Shown here: in pieces, positions 44,427 to 55,431 of the stretch
Layout: the number at the start of each line of letters is the position of its first letter
Position numbering within the stretch: the first letter of the stretch is position 1
DNA from: Ideonella aquatica
GTDB taxonomy: Bacteria > Pseudomonadota > Gammaproteobacteria > Burkholderiales > Burkholderiaceae_C
Direction: 5' to 3'
DNA length: 64,000 nt
Assembly: GCF_018069755.1 (NCBI RefSeq)
Contig: NZ_JAGQDE010000005.1
Span: 167,659 to 231,658, forward strand
Notes under the pieces: model-generated
Database searches by the model: none
What the model saw: the letters and a program-made list of their open reading frames with translations, nothing else
Told to the model about the DNA's origin: nothing
Translations under genes and position numbers: made by a program

Positions 44427-45725
44427 ATGACTGCGTCTGAACACCTTCCCGATTGGCTGCGCGGCGACCAGCGCCCGCTGTGGCGCCGCCCCGGCCCCTG
44501 GCTGGCCGTGGGCGCCGTGCTGGCCGCCGGCACCCTGGCGCTGTGGTGGCGCGCCGACCGCCAGGCCGCCCAGGCGCCGCACTACCTGACCGAAGCGGTC
44601 ACCCGCGGCAACGTGGCGCTGACGGTCAGCGCCAACGGCACCCTGCAGCCCACGCGCTCGGTCAGCATCGGCAGCGAGCTCAGCGGCACCGTGGCCGAGG
44701 TGCTGGTCGACGTCAATGACCGCGTGAAGAAGGGCCAGGTGCTGGTGCGCCTGGACACCGCCAAGCTCAGCGACCAGGTGGGCAAGTCGCGCGCCGCGCT
44801 GCAGGCAGCCCAGGCGGCGCTGGCCCAGTCCCGAGCCAGCGCCGCGCTGGCCAGGGCCTCGCTGGCCCGGCTGGAGGAGGTGCAGCGCCTGTCGGGCGGC
44901 CAACTCCCCGCGGCCACCGAGCTGGACAATGCCCGCGCCGCGCTCGACCAGGCGCGCGCCAGCGAGGCCAGCGCGGCCGCGGGCGTCACCCAGGCCCAGG
45001 CGACGCTGCGCACCGACGAGACCAACCTGGCCAAGGCCTCGATCCGCTCGCCGATCGACGGCGTGGTGCTCACGCGCGCGGTCGAGCCCGGCAATGCGGT
45101 GGCCGCCTCGCTGCAGGCGGTCACGCTGTTCACGCTGGCGCCGGATCTCTCGAAACTGCTGCTGTCGGTCAATGTGGACGAGGCCGATGTCGGCCAGGTG
45201 CGCGTGGGCCAGAAGGCGCGCTTCACCGTCAGCGCCTGGGCCGGCCGCAACTACCCGGCCACGATCACCCGCGTCGCCTACGGCTCCACCATCACCGACA
45301 ACGTGGTCACCTACACCACCCAGCTGCAGGTGGACAACCCCGACCTGAGCCTGCGCCCGGGCATGACCGCCACCGCCACCATCGCCGCCACGGAGCGCAC
45401 CGATGTGCTGCTGGTGCCCAACACCGCGCTGGGCTTTCAGCCGGCGGCGGCTGGCGCCGCCTCGGTCGCCCCGTCGGGCGGCGGCAGCATCGTCGCGCAG
45501 CTGATGCCACGCCCGCCCGGCATGAACCAGCGCAAGCCCGGCAGCAGCGCGCCCGGCGCCCGCGCCGGCCAGCCGCGCCAGGTGTGGGTGCTGAAGGACG
45601 GCCGGCCGGTGGCGCTGCCGGTGACCGTGGGCCTGTCCAACGGCCGCGTCACCGAGGTCAGCGGCGAGGGCCTGAGCGAAGGCCTGGAGGTCATCACCCA
45701 GCAGCGCAGCACGCCCGCCCCATGA
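44427..45725 (+). CDS. MacA-like periplasmic adaptor
   Basis: Membrane-fusion protein of 432 residues linking the ABC transporter to the outer channel. N-terminal helix (about 28-45, LAVGAVLAAGTLALWW), lipoyl half VSIGSELSGTVAEVLVDVNDRVKKGQVLVRLD, a long coiled-coil hairpin (about 115-190), the second lipoyl half SIRSPIDGVVLTRAVEPGNAV, then the beta-barrel and membrane-proximal domains. A Pro/Gly-rich insertion near residues 340-385 is longer than in E. coli MacA. Stop overlaps the ATPase start by four bases. Confidence 0.9.
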   Translation: MTASEHLPDWLRGDQRPLWRRPGPWLAVGAVLAAGTLALWWRADRQAAQAPHYLTEAVTRGNVALTVSANGTLQPTRSVSIGSELSGTVAEVLVDVNDRVKKGQVLVRLDTAKLSDQVGKSRAALQAAQAALAQSRASAALARASLARLEEVQRLSGGQLPAATELDNARAALDQARASEASAAAGVTQAQATLRTDETNLAKASIRSPIDGVVLTRAVEPGNAVAASLQAVTLFTLAPDLSKLLLSVNVDEADVGQVRVGQKARFTVSAWAGRNYPATITRVAYGSTITDNVVTYTTQLQVDNPDLSLRPGMTATATIAATERTDVLLVPNTALGFQPAAAGAASVAPSGGGSIVAQLMPRPPGMNQRKPGSSAPGARAGQPRQVWVLKDGRPVALPVTVGLSNGRVTEVSGEGLSEGLEVITQQRSTPAP

Positions 45726-46428
45726 ACGACGGCCCGCTGATCCGCCTGCGCGGCGTGACCAAGACCTATGGCCAGGGCGCGGTGGCCTTCCAGGCGCTCA
45801 AGGGCATCGACCTGGACATTGACCAGGGCGAGTTCGTCGCGGTGATGGGCCCCAGCGGTTCGGGCAAGTCCACGGTGATGAACCTGCTGGGCTGCCTGGA
45901 CACGCCCACAGGCGGCGAGTACCTGTTTGACGGCATCGCGGTGCAGCGTCTGGACCGCGATGCCCGCGCCCGCCTGCGTCGGCGCCACCTGGGCTTCGTG
46001 TTCCAGGGCTTCAACCTGCTGGCGCGCACCTCGGCGCTGGAGAACGTGGAGCTGCCGCTGGTCTACCGCGGTGAAAGCACCGCCGCCCGCCACGCCGCCG
46101 CCCGCGCCGCGCTGGCCGAGGTGGGCCTGACCGACTGGGCCGACCACACGCCGGCCGAGCTCTCCGGCGGCCAGCAGCAGCGCGTGGCGATTGCCCGCGC
46201 CATCGTCACCCGCCCCACCGTGCTGCTGGCCGACGAGCCCACTGGCAACCTCGACACCGAGCGCAGCCGCGAGATCATGCAGTTGCTGCAGCGCCTCAAC
46301 CACGAGCAGGGCATCACCGTGCTGATGGTCACCCACGAGCCCGAGATGGCGGCCTTCGCGCGGCGCATCGTGCACTTCCGCGACGGCCGGGTGGAACGCG
46401 ACGAGCCCGTGACCGAGGAGCCCGCCTG

Positions 46429-46429
<1 letters not shown>
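45722..46429 (+). CDS. MacB-type ABC transporter ATP-binding protein
   Basis: A 235-residue ATPase of the lipoprotein/macrolide export group. Walker A GPSGSGKST at 43-51, Q-loop FVFQGFNLL, signature LSGGQQQR near 147-154, Walker B VLLADEPTGNLD, and the H-loop MVTHEP. In E. coli MacB the ATPase and permease are one chain; here they are separate genes. Start ATG 45722 overlaps the adaptor stop, and its stop overlaps the permease start. Confidence 0.94.
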
Positions 46430-47640
<1,211 letters not shown>

Positions 47641-47788
47641 GCGGGTGGCCGCATCCCTGGGGACAGTGCGCGCCCACCGAGCACGGCGGGCAGGGCGACC
47701 TGGGTCAAGGCTTCCCCACACGTTCTAGGCGTTGCCTGTCGCGCCCAACCTGCCCAAGATTTCGGCAGGAGCTGCGGAGGAGATCGTC

Positions 47789-49969
47789 TTGAAGCGCATC
47801 CTGAGCATCGCTGCGTCGCTGCTGACGGCATCGGCCTGTGCCTGCGGGCCAGGTCAGACCAACGACTGCGCCTACGTGCCGGTCGCCAGCCACGACACGA
47901 GAACGGCGGACTATGAGCTGCCTGACCCCGCCCGTGCCGGCCACCCGGTGCCCTTCAGGCTGCGCTATCCCGTGGGCGCCACGGCGCCGATCCCGGTGGT
48001 GATCTGGAACCACGGCGGCGGCGCCACGTTCTGGCGGAACCCGCGGGGGCCATCGCCGCGGATCTCGGACGGGCAGCTCGGCAGCCCGGAGCGCAGCAAG
48101 AGCTTTGCCCGGGCCGGCTACGCGGTGATCCACATCGGCCGCATGCCCTTGGAACAGCTCGACGCAGCGGCGGTGCGCCAGTGCCGCCAGGCTGGCTGGG
48201 CGCCCCCCAGCGGCCGGTTGACGCGCCAGGAGCGCCAGACCTGCATGCACAAGCTGGGCCAGACTGTTCATGCGCCCGCCAACATCGCCTTCGTCGTCGA
48301 GGCGCTGCGCCAGGGCCGGATCGCCCTGCCAGCGGACATGGGCCAGCCCCTGGACCTGACGCGCATCGTCGTCGGCGGCTGGTCGGCGGGCACGCAGCCG
48401 ACGATGAACCTGGCCGGGGCCTATCAGCGCTTCGGCGATCTGGTGATCCCGCCCACCGCCGTGCCCGGCGTGATCGGCTTCATGGCCGATGCGCCACGGC
48501 GGCCCACCTGGGCCTGTGCTTTTGACGAGGACGGCGACTCGGGCTTTCAGGAGGACAGCTTCGATGGCATTGACGCCCGCCCCTTCCTCTTCAACACCGC
48601 GATGGGTGACTACAACGGCCAGGACCGCTGCCCCTCGCAGGCGCGGATCGCAGCCTTCCTGCAGGCCGCGCCCGGCCGCAAACTGCTGGCCTGGAGTGAT
48701 CGCCCCGAGATCGACCACGCCACGGTCGACCTGGACAGCAGCCTGTGCGCCGACGGCGATGCGGTGCGCGCCTCGGTCTGCGCCGGCCTGCTGAGCACGG
48801 GGCAGGCCTGGATGGATGCGGTGCTCGGCGGCGTACCGGCGGCCTGGACCTGGCTGGGCGGACCCAATGCGCGCATCATGAGCGACAACCATCTGGAGCT
48901 GCACCGCCGCGAAGCCCGCACCACCCCCGACCCCGGCTCGGCCTATGTGCCTCTGAATCACCACACCCGGCTGCGCACGCAGGACTTCGACTGGACCGAC
49001 TCGGCCCGCCATGACCACCCGGTGCCCTTGCGCCTGCGCTGGCCGGTGGTGCGTGGGAGCGCGCCGCTGCCGGTGGTGATCTGGCACCACGGCGGTGGCA
49101 CCACCAGCTGGCGCGACCCCGGCGCGCCGGTGGGCTCGCGCGTCTCCAGGGGCCAGACCAGCAGCGCCGAGCACGGCGAAGCGCTGGCCCGGCTGGGCTT
49201 TGCCGTGGTCCATATCGGCCGCATGCCCTGGACCACCCTGACCGCGGATGACCTGCAAACCTGCGCCCAGGCCGGGATGGTCCTGCCTGACGCCTGTCGC
49301 GAGTTCCTGGGCTGGAAGGTGCACGGCCCGCTCAACGCCCAGTTCGTGGCGGCCGAACTGCAGCGGCTGGCTGCCACGCTGCCGGTGGCGCTGGACTGGA
49401 GCCGCGTGGTGGTGGGTGGCTGGTCCGGCGGCAGCGAGGTGACGCTGAAAATGGCCGGCGCTCAGCAGCGCTACAACGGCGTGGTGATCGAGCCCGTCGG
49501 CCTGCCCAACGTCAAGGCCTACCTGCTGAGTTCACCACGCGGGCCGGCCTGGGCGGGCTTCAACAGCGGCTTCGTCGACACCCTGGAGGCCAATCCGGCA
49601 GACCAGCACCACAGCTTCAACGGGATCGCTGACGGTGCCGGCGTGCTGTGGCTCACCGGCCGCGACGACCGCGGTGGCGATCTGGACGCCTTCCTGGTGT
49701 CGCGGCCCACGTCCTTCTTCAGCGCGGCGCGCGGCGCCAAGCTGATCGCCTGGAGCGCCCAGCGCTCGGCCGATGGCGGCCCGGTGCATGGCACCTACGA
49801 CCTGGGCCAGTGCGGCCAGTTGAAGGCCGTCTACTGCGCCTGGTTCGAGAACCTCCAGGCCGCCTTCCTGGACGCCGTGGTGTTCGGCCGGCCACAGGCC
49901 CAGGCCTGGCTGGCCTCGGACGCATTCGGGCGGCTCAGCGGGGAGGCCACCAACCTGATGGGGCGCTGA
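47789..49969 (+). CDS. Exported protein with two tandem alpha/beta-hydrolase domains
   Basis: A 726-residue protein starting with TTG at 47789 (AGGAG upstream; no ATG near the signal peptide). The N-terminus MKRILSIAASLLTASACACG is a signal peptide, possibly with a weak lipobox. Two similar domains follow. Domain one (about 40-365) has the oxyanion HGGG at 75-78 and nucleophile Ser199 in GGWSAG. Domain two (about 366-726) has HGGG at 434-437 and Ser546 in GGWSGG. Matching blocks such as HIGRMPLEQLDA and HIGRMPWTTLTA show internal duplication of about 350 residues. Both elbows look intact. Substrate unknown; dienelactone- or PHB-type relatives are possible. Confidence 0.75.
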   Translation: MKRILSIAASLLTASACACGPGQTNDCAYVPVASHDTRTADYELPDPARAGHPVPFRLRYPVGATAPIPVVIWNHGGGATFWRNPRGPSPRISDGQLGSPERSKSFARAGYAVIHIGRMPLEQLDAAAVRQCRQAGWAPPSGRLTRQERQTCMHKLGQTVHAPANIAFVVEALRQGRIALPADMGQPLDLTRIVVGGWSAGTQPTMNLAGAYQRFGDLVIPPTAVPGVIGFMADAPRRPTWACAFDEDGDSGFQEDSFDGIDARPFLFNTAMGDYNGQDRCPSQARIAAFLQAAPGRKLLAWSDRPEIDHATVDLDSSLCADGDAVRASVCAGLLSTGQAWMDAVLGGVPAAWTWLGGPNARIMSDNHLELHRREARTTPDPGSAYVPLNHHTRLRTQDFDWTDSARHDHPVPLRLRWPVVRGSAPLPVVIWHHGGGTTSWRDPGAPVGSRVSRGQTSSAEHGEALARLGFAVVHIGRMPWTTLTADDLQTCAQAGMVLPDACREFLGWKVHGPLNAQFVAAELQRLAATLPVALDWSRVVVGGWSGGSEVTLKMAGAQQRYNGVVIEPVGLPNVKAYLLSSPRGPAWAGFNSGFVDTLEANPADQHHSFNGIADGAGVLWLTGRDDRGGDLDAFLVSRPTSFFSAARGAKLIAWSAQRSADGGPVHGTYDLGQCGQLKAVYCAWFENLQAAFLDAVVFGRPQAQAWLASDAFGRLSGEATNLMGR

Positions 49970-49985
49970 GCGCCGGGGCCGCCGG

Positions 49986-51380
49986 TCAGCCCGGCGGCGC
50001 CTTCATCTCGCGCGCCAGCCGCCAGGCCAGCACGCCCAGGCCGACCACCGCCCCCGCCAGTGCAGCCCACAACAGCCAGCGGCGCAGGGCCGCCGGGTCC
50101 GCGTTGAACAGGCTGCCAGCGCCATCGCGCGCGACCAGCGGGCCCAGGCTGGCCTGGGGCAGGCGGTGCTCGTCGCCGCGGCGGTAGCCGGGCATCAGCG
50201 TGGCCAGCGGCAGCATGGCGGGGCTGGCGTCGGCCCGGCCGACGGCCAGGCGGTAGGGTGGCCGGCCAGAAGTGGCCACCACCAGCTCCGGCGCGCGCCA
50301 GCGCAGCGTCACGGCCTGCGGGCGCAGCGTCGCTTCGGGGGCGAAGCGCAGCTGCCAGCGCGCCGCCGGGGCCACCGACAGGGGCAGCGGCGGCGACTCG
50401 ATCGTCGAGCCGCCCTGCTGCAGCCGGTAGGCGGTGCCACTGGCCACCACCTGCCACGCCACTGGCTGGCCGGCGACGGCCGGCGCCAGCGGGCGCTGCA
50501 GGCTGAACGGGGCCACGCCGGTGCCGCCCTCGAAGTGCAGCGCCAGCCCGCGCAGCGGCAGCGCGGCACCGGGATCGAGCACGCCGTCCTCGGGCAGCGG
50601 CAGGCGCAGGCTGTCCAGGCTGGTCTCGTCGTCCGGCGCGTCACCCAGCACCTCGGCCTGCACCGCGCGCAGCGGCCAGGGGCCGTCGGCGCTCAGGCGC
50701 AGGTAGCGCAGCGTGGCGTCCAGCGTCGCCAGCGCCAGCCGACTGTGCACCATGTGACGTGCCTCGCCCGCCGCGGCGGGGAGCTCCACCAGCACGGCCG
50801 AGCCCACGGCACGCCACTGCTGCGCATCGGTGCTGGCCTCGGCGCGCACCTGGCGCACCAGGCCCTGGCCATCGGGCAGCGGCGCCCAGTCCAGGCGCAG
50901 TGCGCGCGGCCGCTCCTCGCCCAGTGTGGCCAGGTCCAGGAACCAGACCTCGGGCTGGCCGGCCACGCTGGCGGTGGCACCCGGCACAGGGCGCCTGATC
51001 TGCACGCGCACATCACCGGCATCCACCACCACGCCGGCGGCCTCGCTGCCGCTGCGTGGCGCGGTGCCTGGCCAGCGCAGTGGCGTCAAGGCAAGCTCGC
51101 GCAGCGGCGGCGGCGCGGCCTGCGGCGTTCCGCTCCAGGCCATGGGCAGCGCGCGGCCCTCGCCATCGAAGACGCGCAGATCGGCCCAGCCGGCAGCCCG
51201 CGAGGCCTGCAGCACCGCCAACGGCAGCCGCAGGCGCTGCAGCGATTCGCTGCCCTGCGGCTGCAGGTCCACCGCCACGGCATAGGCCTGCGGCCTGTCC
51301 TCAGCCGCGGGCACAGCCAGCGCGGCCAGCACGGCAGCCAGGCCCGCCACCGGGCGCAAGGAGCGCAGAGACATCCTCAT
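49986..51380 (-). CDS. DUF3999 family exported membrane-anchored protein
   Basis: A 464-residue protein. Signal peptide (residues 1-26), mostly beta-rich periplasmic region (LDLATLGEERPRALRLDW, LVRQVRAEASTDAQQWRAVG, LALHFEGGTGVAPF), and one C-terminal membrane helix (about 437-458, LLWAALAGAVVGLGVLAW). DUF3999 proteins typically follow a DUF2339 gene, as here; the start (51380) overlaps that gene's stop (ATGA). Role in the cell envelope is likely but unproven. Confidence 0.8.
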   Translation of the reverse strand: MRMSLRSLRPVAGLAAVLAALAVPAAEDRPQAYAVAVDLQPQGSESLQRLRLPLAVLQASRAAGWADLRVFDGEGRALPMAWSGTPQAAPPPLRELALTPLRWPGTAPRSGSEAAGVVVDAGDVRVQIRRPVPGATASVAGQPEVWFLDLATLGEERPRALRLDWAPLPDGQGLVRQVRAEASTDAQQWRAVGSAVLVELPAAAGEARHMVHSRLALATLDATLRYLRLSADGPWPLRAVQAEVLGDAPDDETSLDSLRLPLPEDGVLDPGAALPLRGLALHFEGGTGVAPFSLQRPLAPAVAGQPVAWQVVASGTAYRLQQGGSTIESPPLPLSVAPAARWQLRFAPEATLRPQAVTLRWRAPELVVATSGRPPYRLAVGRADASPAMLPLATLMPGYRRGDEHRLPQASLGPLVARDGAGSLFNADPAALRRWLLWAALAGAVVGLGVLAWRLAREMKAPPG

Positions 51381-54229
51381 GGTTGGCGCTCCGGATGGGC
51401 CGGTGGCAGCGGCGACAGGTAGCCGATCACCAGCATCAACAGCCCCACGCCGATGAACGAGACGATGCGCATCAGCGCGCCGGTGTGCGACAGATCGACC
51501 AGCAGCAGTTTCAGCACCACCGCCCCCAGCAGCACCGCGCCGCCAATCCACAGCACGCGCAGCGCGCGCCGGCTGGCGGTGAACATGACCGCCAGCGCGC
51601 ACAGCGTCCACAGCAGGCTCAGCGTGGCCTGCACGGTGCCCGACTGCAGCGCGCCCTCCAGCCAGCGCGGCGTGTCGGCCCAGTGGTGCAGCGTGCGCAC
51701 CGCCAGCGCATTGAGCCACCAAAAGCCGCTGGCCGCCAGCAGCACCAGCACGCCGCGCGGGTCCACATCGCGTGGCGGCTGATCGCGCCACAGGCGCCAG
51801 ACATACAGCACCAACAAGCCGTGCGCCAGGTCCAGCGGGTTGAGCAGCGGCAGGTAGGGCAGCGGCCACATCGCGCCGTCCACCAGCAGGTTGACCGCCC
51901 ACGACCACAGCAGCGCCAGCCCGGCCAGCGGCCAGGCCAGCCCGCGGCGCAGCGCGTCGGCGTGGCGTGCTGCCGGCCAGGCACCGCGGCGCGCCTGCGC
52001 CAACAGGGCCAGCATCAGCAGCAGCGGCGCGGCCAGCGGCAGCGCGGCCGTCCAGGCCTCGTGGCGGGCGATGCTGGCGCCGCCCACGGCATGGGCCAGC
52101 GCCGCCACCGCCACCAGCGCGTGGCCGTACAGCAGCAGGTGGCTGATCGCCGGGCTGTGTGCAGCAGCGTCCGCGGCCTGGTCGTCCCGGCGCAGCAGCC
52201 ACAGCGCGGCCAGCCACAGCCAGGCCAGCTCAGCCAGGCCGCCGTCGCGCCAGTTCGGCCAGGTGCCGGTGGACAGCCCGGTGGCGTCCTCCAGCAGCGC
52301 CCCGGCCGACAGCACCAGCGCCGCGCCCATCAGCCAGCGCGACGCCGTGCCCGCCGCCAGCCACTGCAGCCGCCAGCGCAGGGTCGCCAGCCCCACGGCC
52401 GCCAGCGCCAGCCACATGCGCAGCATCTGCTCGGCCTCGGGCACGCGCCACGGCGCGCGCATCAGTTCCAGCCCGACACCGGCCAGCGCATGGGCCACGC
52501 CCACCGCCAGCAGCAGGTGGTGCAGGTGCTTGAGCCTCGGCGGGCCCAGACGCCACAGGCCGCCCTTCGACGGGTCGGCGGCGTGCAGCAGCTGACGGGC
52601 ACAGAACAGGGCCGACGCCGACAGCAGCAGCGCGCCGGCCAGCCGCGCATTGAGCGGCCAGGCCAGCGTGTCGTCGGTGAGCGCACCGACAAGCCAGAAC
52701 GACAGCGCTGCCAGCCCCTGCAACAGCAGGCCCAGCCCCAGCGCCAACGGTCGCCGCTGCCGCAGGGCCACCCAGGCCACGCCGGCGCCCTGCAGCGCCC
52801 AGGCGGCAGCCGTCCAGCGGCCATCCAGGGCCAGCGGCGCCACCAAGGCCAGAAAGACCACGCCCAGGGCCAGCAGGCCCTCGCTGAGCACGCGCAGACG
52901 CTCGCCGGCTCGGCGCCACAACCAGCGGGTCAGGCCCAGGTAGACGGCTGACAGCAGCGCCGCGCTCACCGCCACGCCAAAGGGCAGATGCGCCACCATG
53001 CCAGCCTGCAGGCCGAAGGCGGCGATGGGCACGCCGAACAACAAGCCCCCGTCCACCAGCGGCAGCCGATCGTCCTGCTGCGCCAGCAGGCGCAGGCTGT
53101 ACTGCACGGTGATGAACAGGTAGAGCGCCAGGTGTGCCAGCAGGAAGGGCTCGGTGCTGGGCAGCAGCGCGGCTTCCCAGCTCGACAAGCCCCAGGCGCT
53201 GCCAATCGCCACCGTGAAGCCAGCACCCAGCACGTTCAGCAACCGCCAGGCGCGCTGCGTGGCCAGCCAGGCGATCGACAGGTTGAGCACCAGGTAGAAA
53301 CTGAACAGCGCCACATGGCTGCCCTGGCCGGTGGAGGTGAGCACCGGCGCCAGGAAGCCGCCGGCAAAGGCCAAGGCCGCCAGCGGCTGCGCGTCCTGTC
53401 GCAGGGCCAGCAGCGTGGTGCACACACCCACCGCCACCAGCAGCACGAACGCCAGCCCCGCCGGCAGCAGTTGGTAAAGCCGGAACGCCGCGAACAGCAC
53501 CAGGTAGACCACGCCCACGCCACCACCCTGCAGCGTCAGCGCGTAGCCGCGCCGCTGGCCGCGCAGACGCCAGCCGGCCCACACCAGCGCCATGCCCAGC
53601 CCGACCGCACCGGTCAGGCGCAGCTCGATCGGCAGCAGCGCGTTCTCGGCTGCATAGCGCACCAGGAAGGCCACGCCGACCAGCAGCACCAGCACCGCCA
53701 GCCGCACGATGGTGTTGCCGCCGGTGAACCAGGCCTGCAGGCTGGCCCCCAGTGAGCTGGTGACCAGGGGGCTGTGCTCATCCGGCTCCAGCGGCGATGC
53801 GGCCTGCGGTGCGCGCACCGACGCGGGGGCCGGTGCAGCCACAGGAGTGGCCACAGGTGCATGGGTGGGCGACGCTGCAGTTGCCGCCGCCGGGGCCGGG
53901 GCCGGCATGGCCGCTGCCGCCACCAGGACGGTCGGTGCCGCGGGCACGGTCGGCGCAGCCGGCGCCTCAGCCGTGGGCGCCTTCACCGCGGCAGCCGCCG
54001 CGGCATCAACACGCTTGTCTGCCTGCTCGGCCTGTGCGGCCACGCTGGTCAGCCGGGCCGCCTGCTGCCTGAGCTGCGCTTCCAGGGCCTCCAGCCGGCG
54101 CTGCTGGCGCACCCACAGGGCGGCGCCAATGGCCGTCAGCACCCCAATCGCCCCGGTGGGCGACAGGCTGTCGGCCAGCAGCAGCCCCACCATGAGCGCC
54201 AGCACGGCGACCCCCATGCCCGATTTCAT
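51377..54229 (-). CDS. DUF2339 family polytopic membrane protein
   Basis: A 950-residue inner-membrane protein. One N-terminal helix (7-30), a coiled coil (about 38-75, RRLEALEAQLRQQAARL), an Ala/Pro-rich linker (about 80-160), then more than twenty closely packed hydrophobic helices. The LQAWFTGGNTIVRLAVLVLLVGVAFLVRYA segment is typical of DUF2339. ATG 54229 (MKSGMG) is chosen; GGAGGAGG precedes it. It is coupled to the DUF3999 gene. Confidence 0.85.
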   Translation of the reverse strand: MKSGMGVAVLALMVGLLLADSLSPTGAIGVLTAIGAALWVRQQRRLEALEAQLRQQAARLTSVAAQAEQADKRVDAAAAAAVKAPTAEAPAAPTVPAAPTVLVAAAAMPAPAPAAATAASPTHAPVATPVAAPAPASVRAPQAASPLEPDEHSPLVTSSLGASLQAWFTGGNTIVRLAVLVLLVGVAFLVRYAAENALLPIELRLTGAVGLGMALVWAGWRLRGQRRGYALTLQGGGVGVVYLVLFAAFRLYQLLPAGLAFVLLVAVGVCTTLLALRQDAQPLAALAFAGGFLAPVLTSTGQGSHVALFSFYLVLNLSIAWLATQRAWRLLNVLGAGFTVAIGSAWGLSSWEAALLPSTEPFLLAHLALYLFITVQYSLRLLAQQDDRLPLVDGGLLFGVPIAAFGLQAGMVAHLPFGVAVSAALLSAVYLGLTRWLWRRAGERLRVLSEGLLALGVVFLALVAPLALDGRWTAAAWALQGAGVAWVALRQRRPLALGLGLLLQGLAALSFWLVGALTDDTLAWPLNARLAGALLLSASALFCARQLLHAADPSKGGLWRLGPPRLKHLHHLLLAVGVAHALAGVGLELMRAPWRVPEAEQMLRMWLALAAVGLATLRWRLQWLAAGTASRWLMGAALVLSAGALLEDATGLSTGTWPNWRDGGLAELAWLWLAALWLLRRDDQAADAAAHSPAISHLLLYGHALVAVAALAHAVGGASIARHEAWTAALPLAAPLLLMLALLAQARRGAWPAARHADALRRGLAWPLAGLALLWSWAVNLLVDGAMWPLPYLPLLNPLDLAHGLLVLYVWRLWRDQPPRDVDPRGVLVLLAASGFWWLNALAVRTLHHWADTPRWLEGALQSGTVQATLSLLWTLCALAVMFTASRRALRVLWIGGAVLLGAVVLKLLLVDLSHTGALMRIVSFIGVGLLMLVIGYLSPLPPAHPERQP

Positions 54230-54263
54230 CGTCGGTCCTCCTCCTTGGATGCTGTATTGACGT

Positions 54264-54725
54264 CTAGCCGATGGCACCACGGTCATGCCCACGCCGGGAG
54301 TTGAGCATGACATAGGCCACCAGAATGGGCGGGTACAGGATGATCAACCAGCCGCGCAGAATCCCATCGCCGTCCCCACCCGTGCTGGACATCGCGATGA
54401 ACAGCAGCCAATAGCCGGCCGTCAGGATCAGGCCTTCGTCCAGGGCCTGCTTCATGGCCGCAGGCAAGCGCCTTCTGGCCGCGGGCCCGTTCTCGCGAAA
54501 CATCACGGCCACGACCAGAAACGACAGCGTCGACAGGCTGCCGGCCATCCCGACCAGTTCGGCCAGATTGGCCGCCGCGTTGAACTGATCCGGCGCGCCA
54601 CCTGGCCGGGTGAACGCGTAGAAAAACGGCACCAGCACACACAGCACAGCGATGCCGGCAGTGATCCACCACGCATAGCGGGCCACGCTGCGGCGTTGCG
54701 CCAGGAGTTCGTCAGTGCCTGTCAT
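54264..54725 (-). CDS. Four-helix membrane protein of unknown function
   Basis: A 153-residue protein with four hydrophobic segments (about 17-38, 58-78, 95-112 and 124-142), lacking a known motif. The loop FRENGPAARRRLPAAMKQALDEG is basic and probably cytoplasmic. It lies 34 bases upstream of the DUF2339 start on the same strand, so it may be in that operon. Confidence 0.6.
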   Translation of the reverse strand: MTGTDELLAQRRSVARYAWWITAGIAVLCVLVPFFYAFTRPGGAPDQFNAAANLAELVGMAGSLSTLSFLVVAVMFRENGPAARRRLPAAMKQALDEGLILTAGYWLLFIAMSSTGGDGDGILRGWLIILYPPILVAYVMLNSRRGHDRGAIG

Positions 54726-54883
54726 GGTCTGGGCCCGACGGCCGCGCCACCACGGCCCCAGGAGCCAGTGTCCGCGACCTGCGTCGTGCTGACCTTGCCG
54801 CGCGTCAGTCAAACCTGGAAGCGCCTACGTTATCGGACGATCTGCGCCAGCACGCTCACGACCCACGCCCAAGGGCAGCGCTG

Positions 54884-55431
54884 TCATTCATCGTCTGCAA
54901 GGCCTCGCGGGCACAGCGTGAAGCCGGCCAGCTCAACCAGCGACGCCACGTAGGCACTGCGCTGCTCGGCGCCTTCGCCGGGACCCATCTGCAGGACCTT
55001 CTTGAACACCGGGAACGCCGCATGGGGCGTGCCCGCCCGCAGGTAGGACTGCCGCTCGGCGTCGTACTGCCCCGGATGTCGTGCACCTGGGCCTTCAGGA
55101 TGTGGGCTTTCTGGTGGGCCGGGTCCAGCGCCAGCGCCTTGTCGATCGGCTCGATGTAGGCCTCGACCGTGCCGGGCTGGAACTGGCTGGCCACCACAGG
55201 GCCGCCCTTGATGGTCAGGCGCGCCGCCTGCACACAGATGGCCGCGTTGCCGGGTTCCGCCGACATGGCCTTGAGCAGCACGGGCGCGGCCCGGTTCAGG
55301 TGCTGGGCATCACCGTAGCTGGTGTCGATCGCGGACTTGGCCTGGGCCACCCTGGTCAGCGGCCGGCGCAGGTGCGGGGAGCTGTTGGCGCAGCGTGGTC
55401 TGGCAGCGCGGCGCCAGCGCCCGGTGGTCAT
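54884..55431 (-). pseudogene. TPR-repeat protein gene interrupted by a frameshift
   Basis: From ATG 55431 the frame reads tetratricopeptide-like helices: LNRAAPVLLKAMSAEPGNAAICVQ, then EAYIEPIDKALALDPAHQKAHILKAQ. Near 55075 the sense frame shifts: the old frame becomes Arg/Ser-rich nonsense, while the other frame continues with QYDAERQSYLRAG, then FPVFKKVLQMGPGEGAEQRS, to a stop at 54884. One base appears lost or gained. Its N-terminal stretch is also atypical. It overlaps the preceding lipoprotein stop by one base. A sequence error is possible. Confidence 0.5.
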
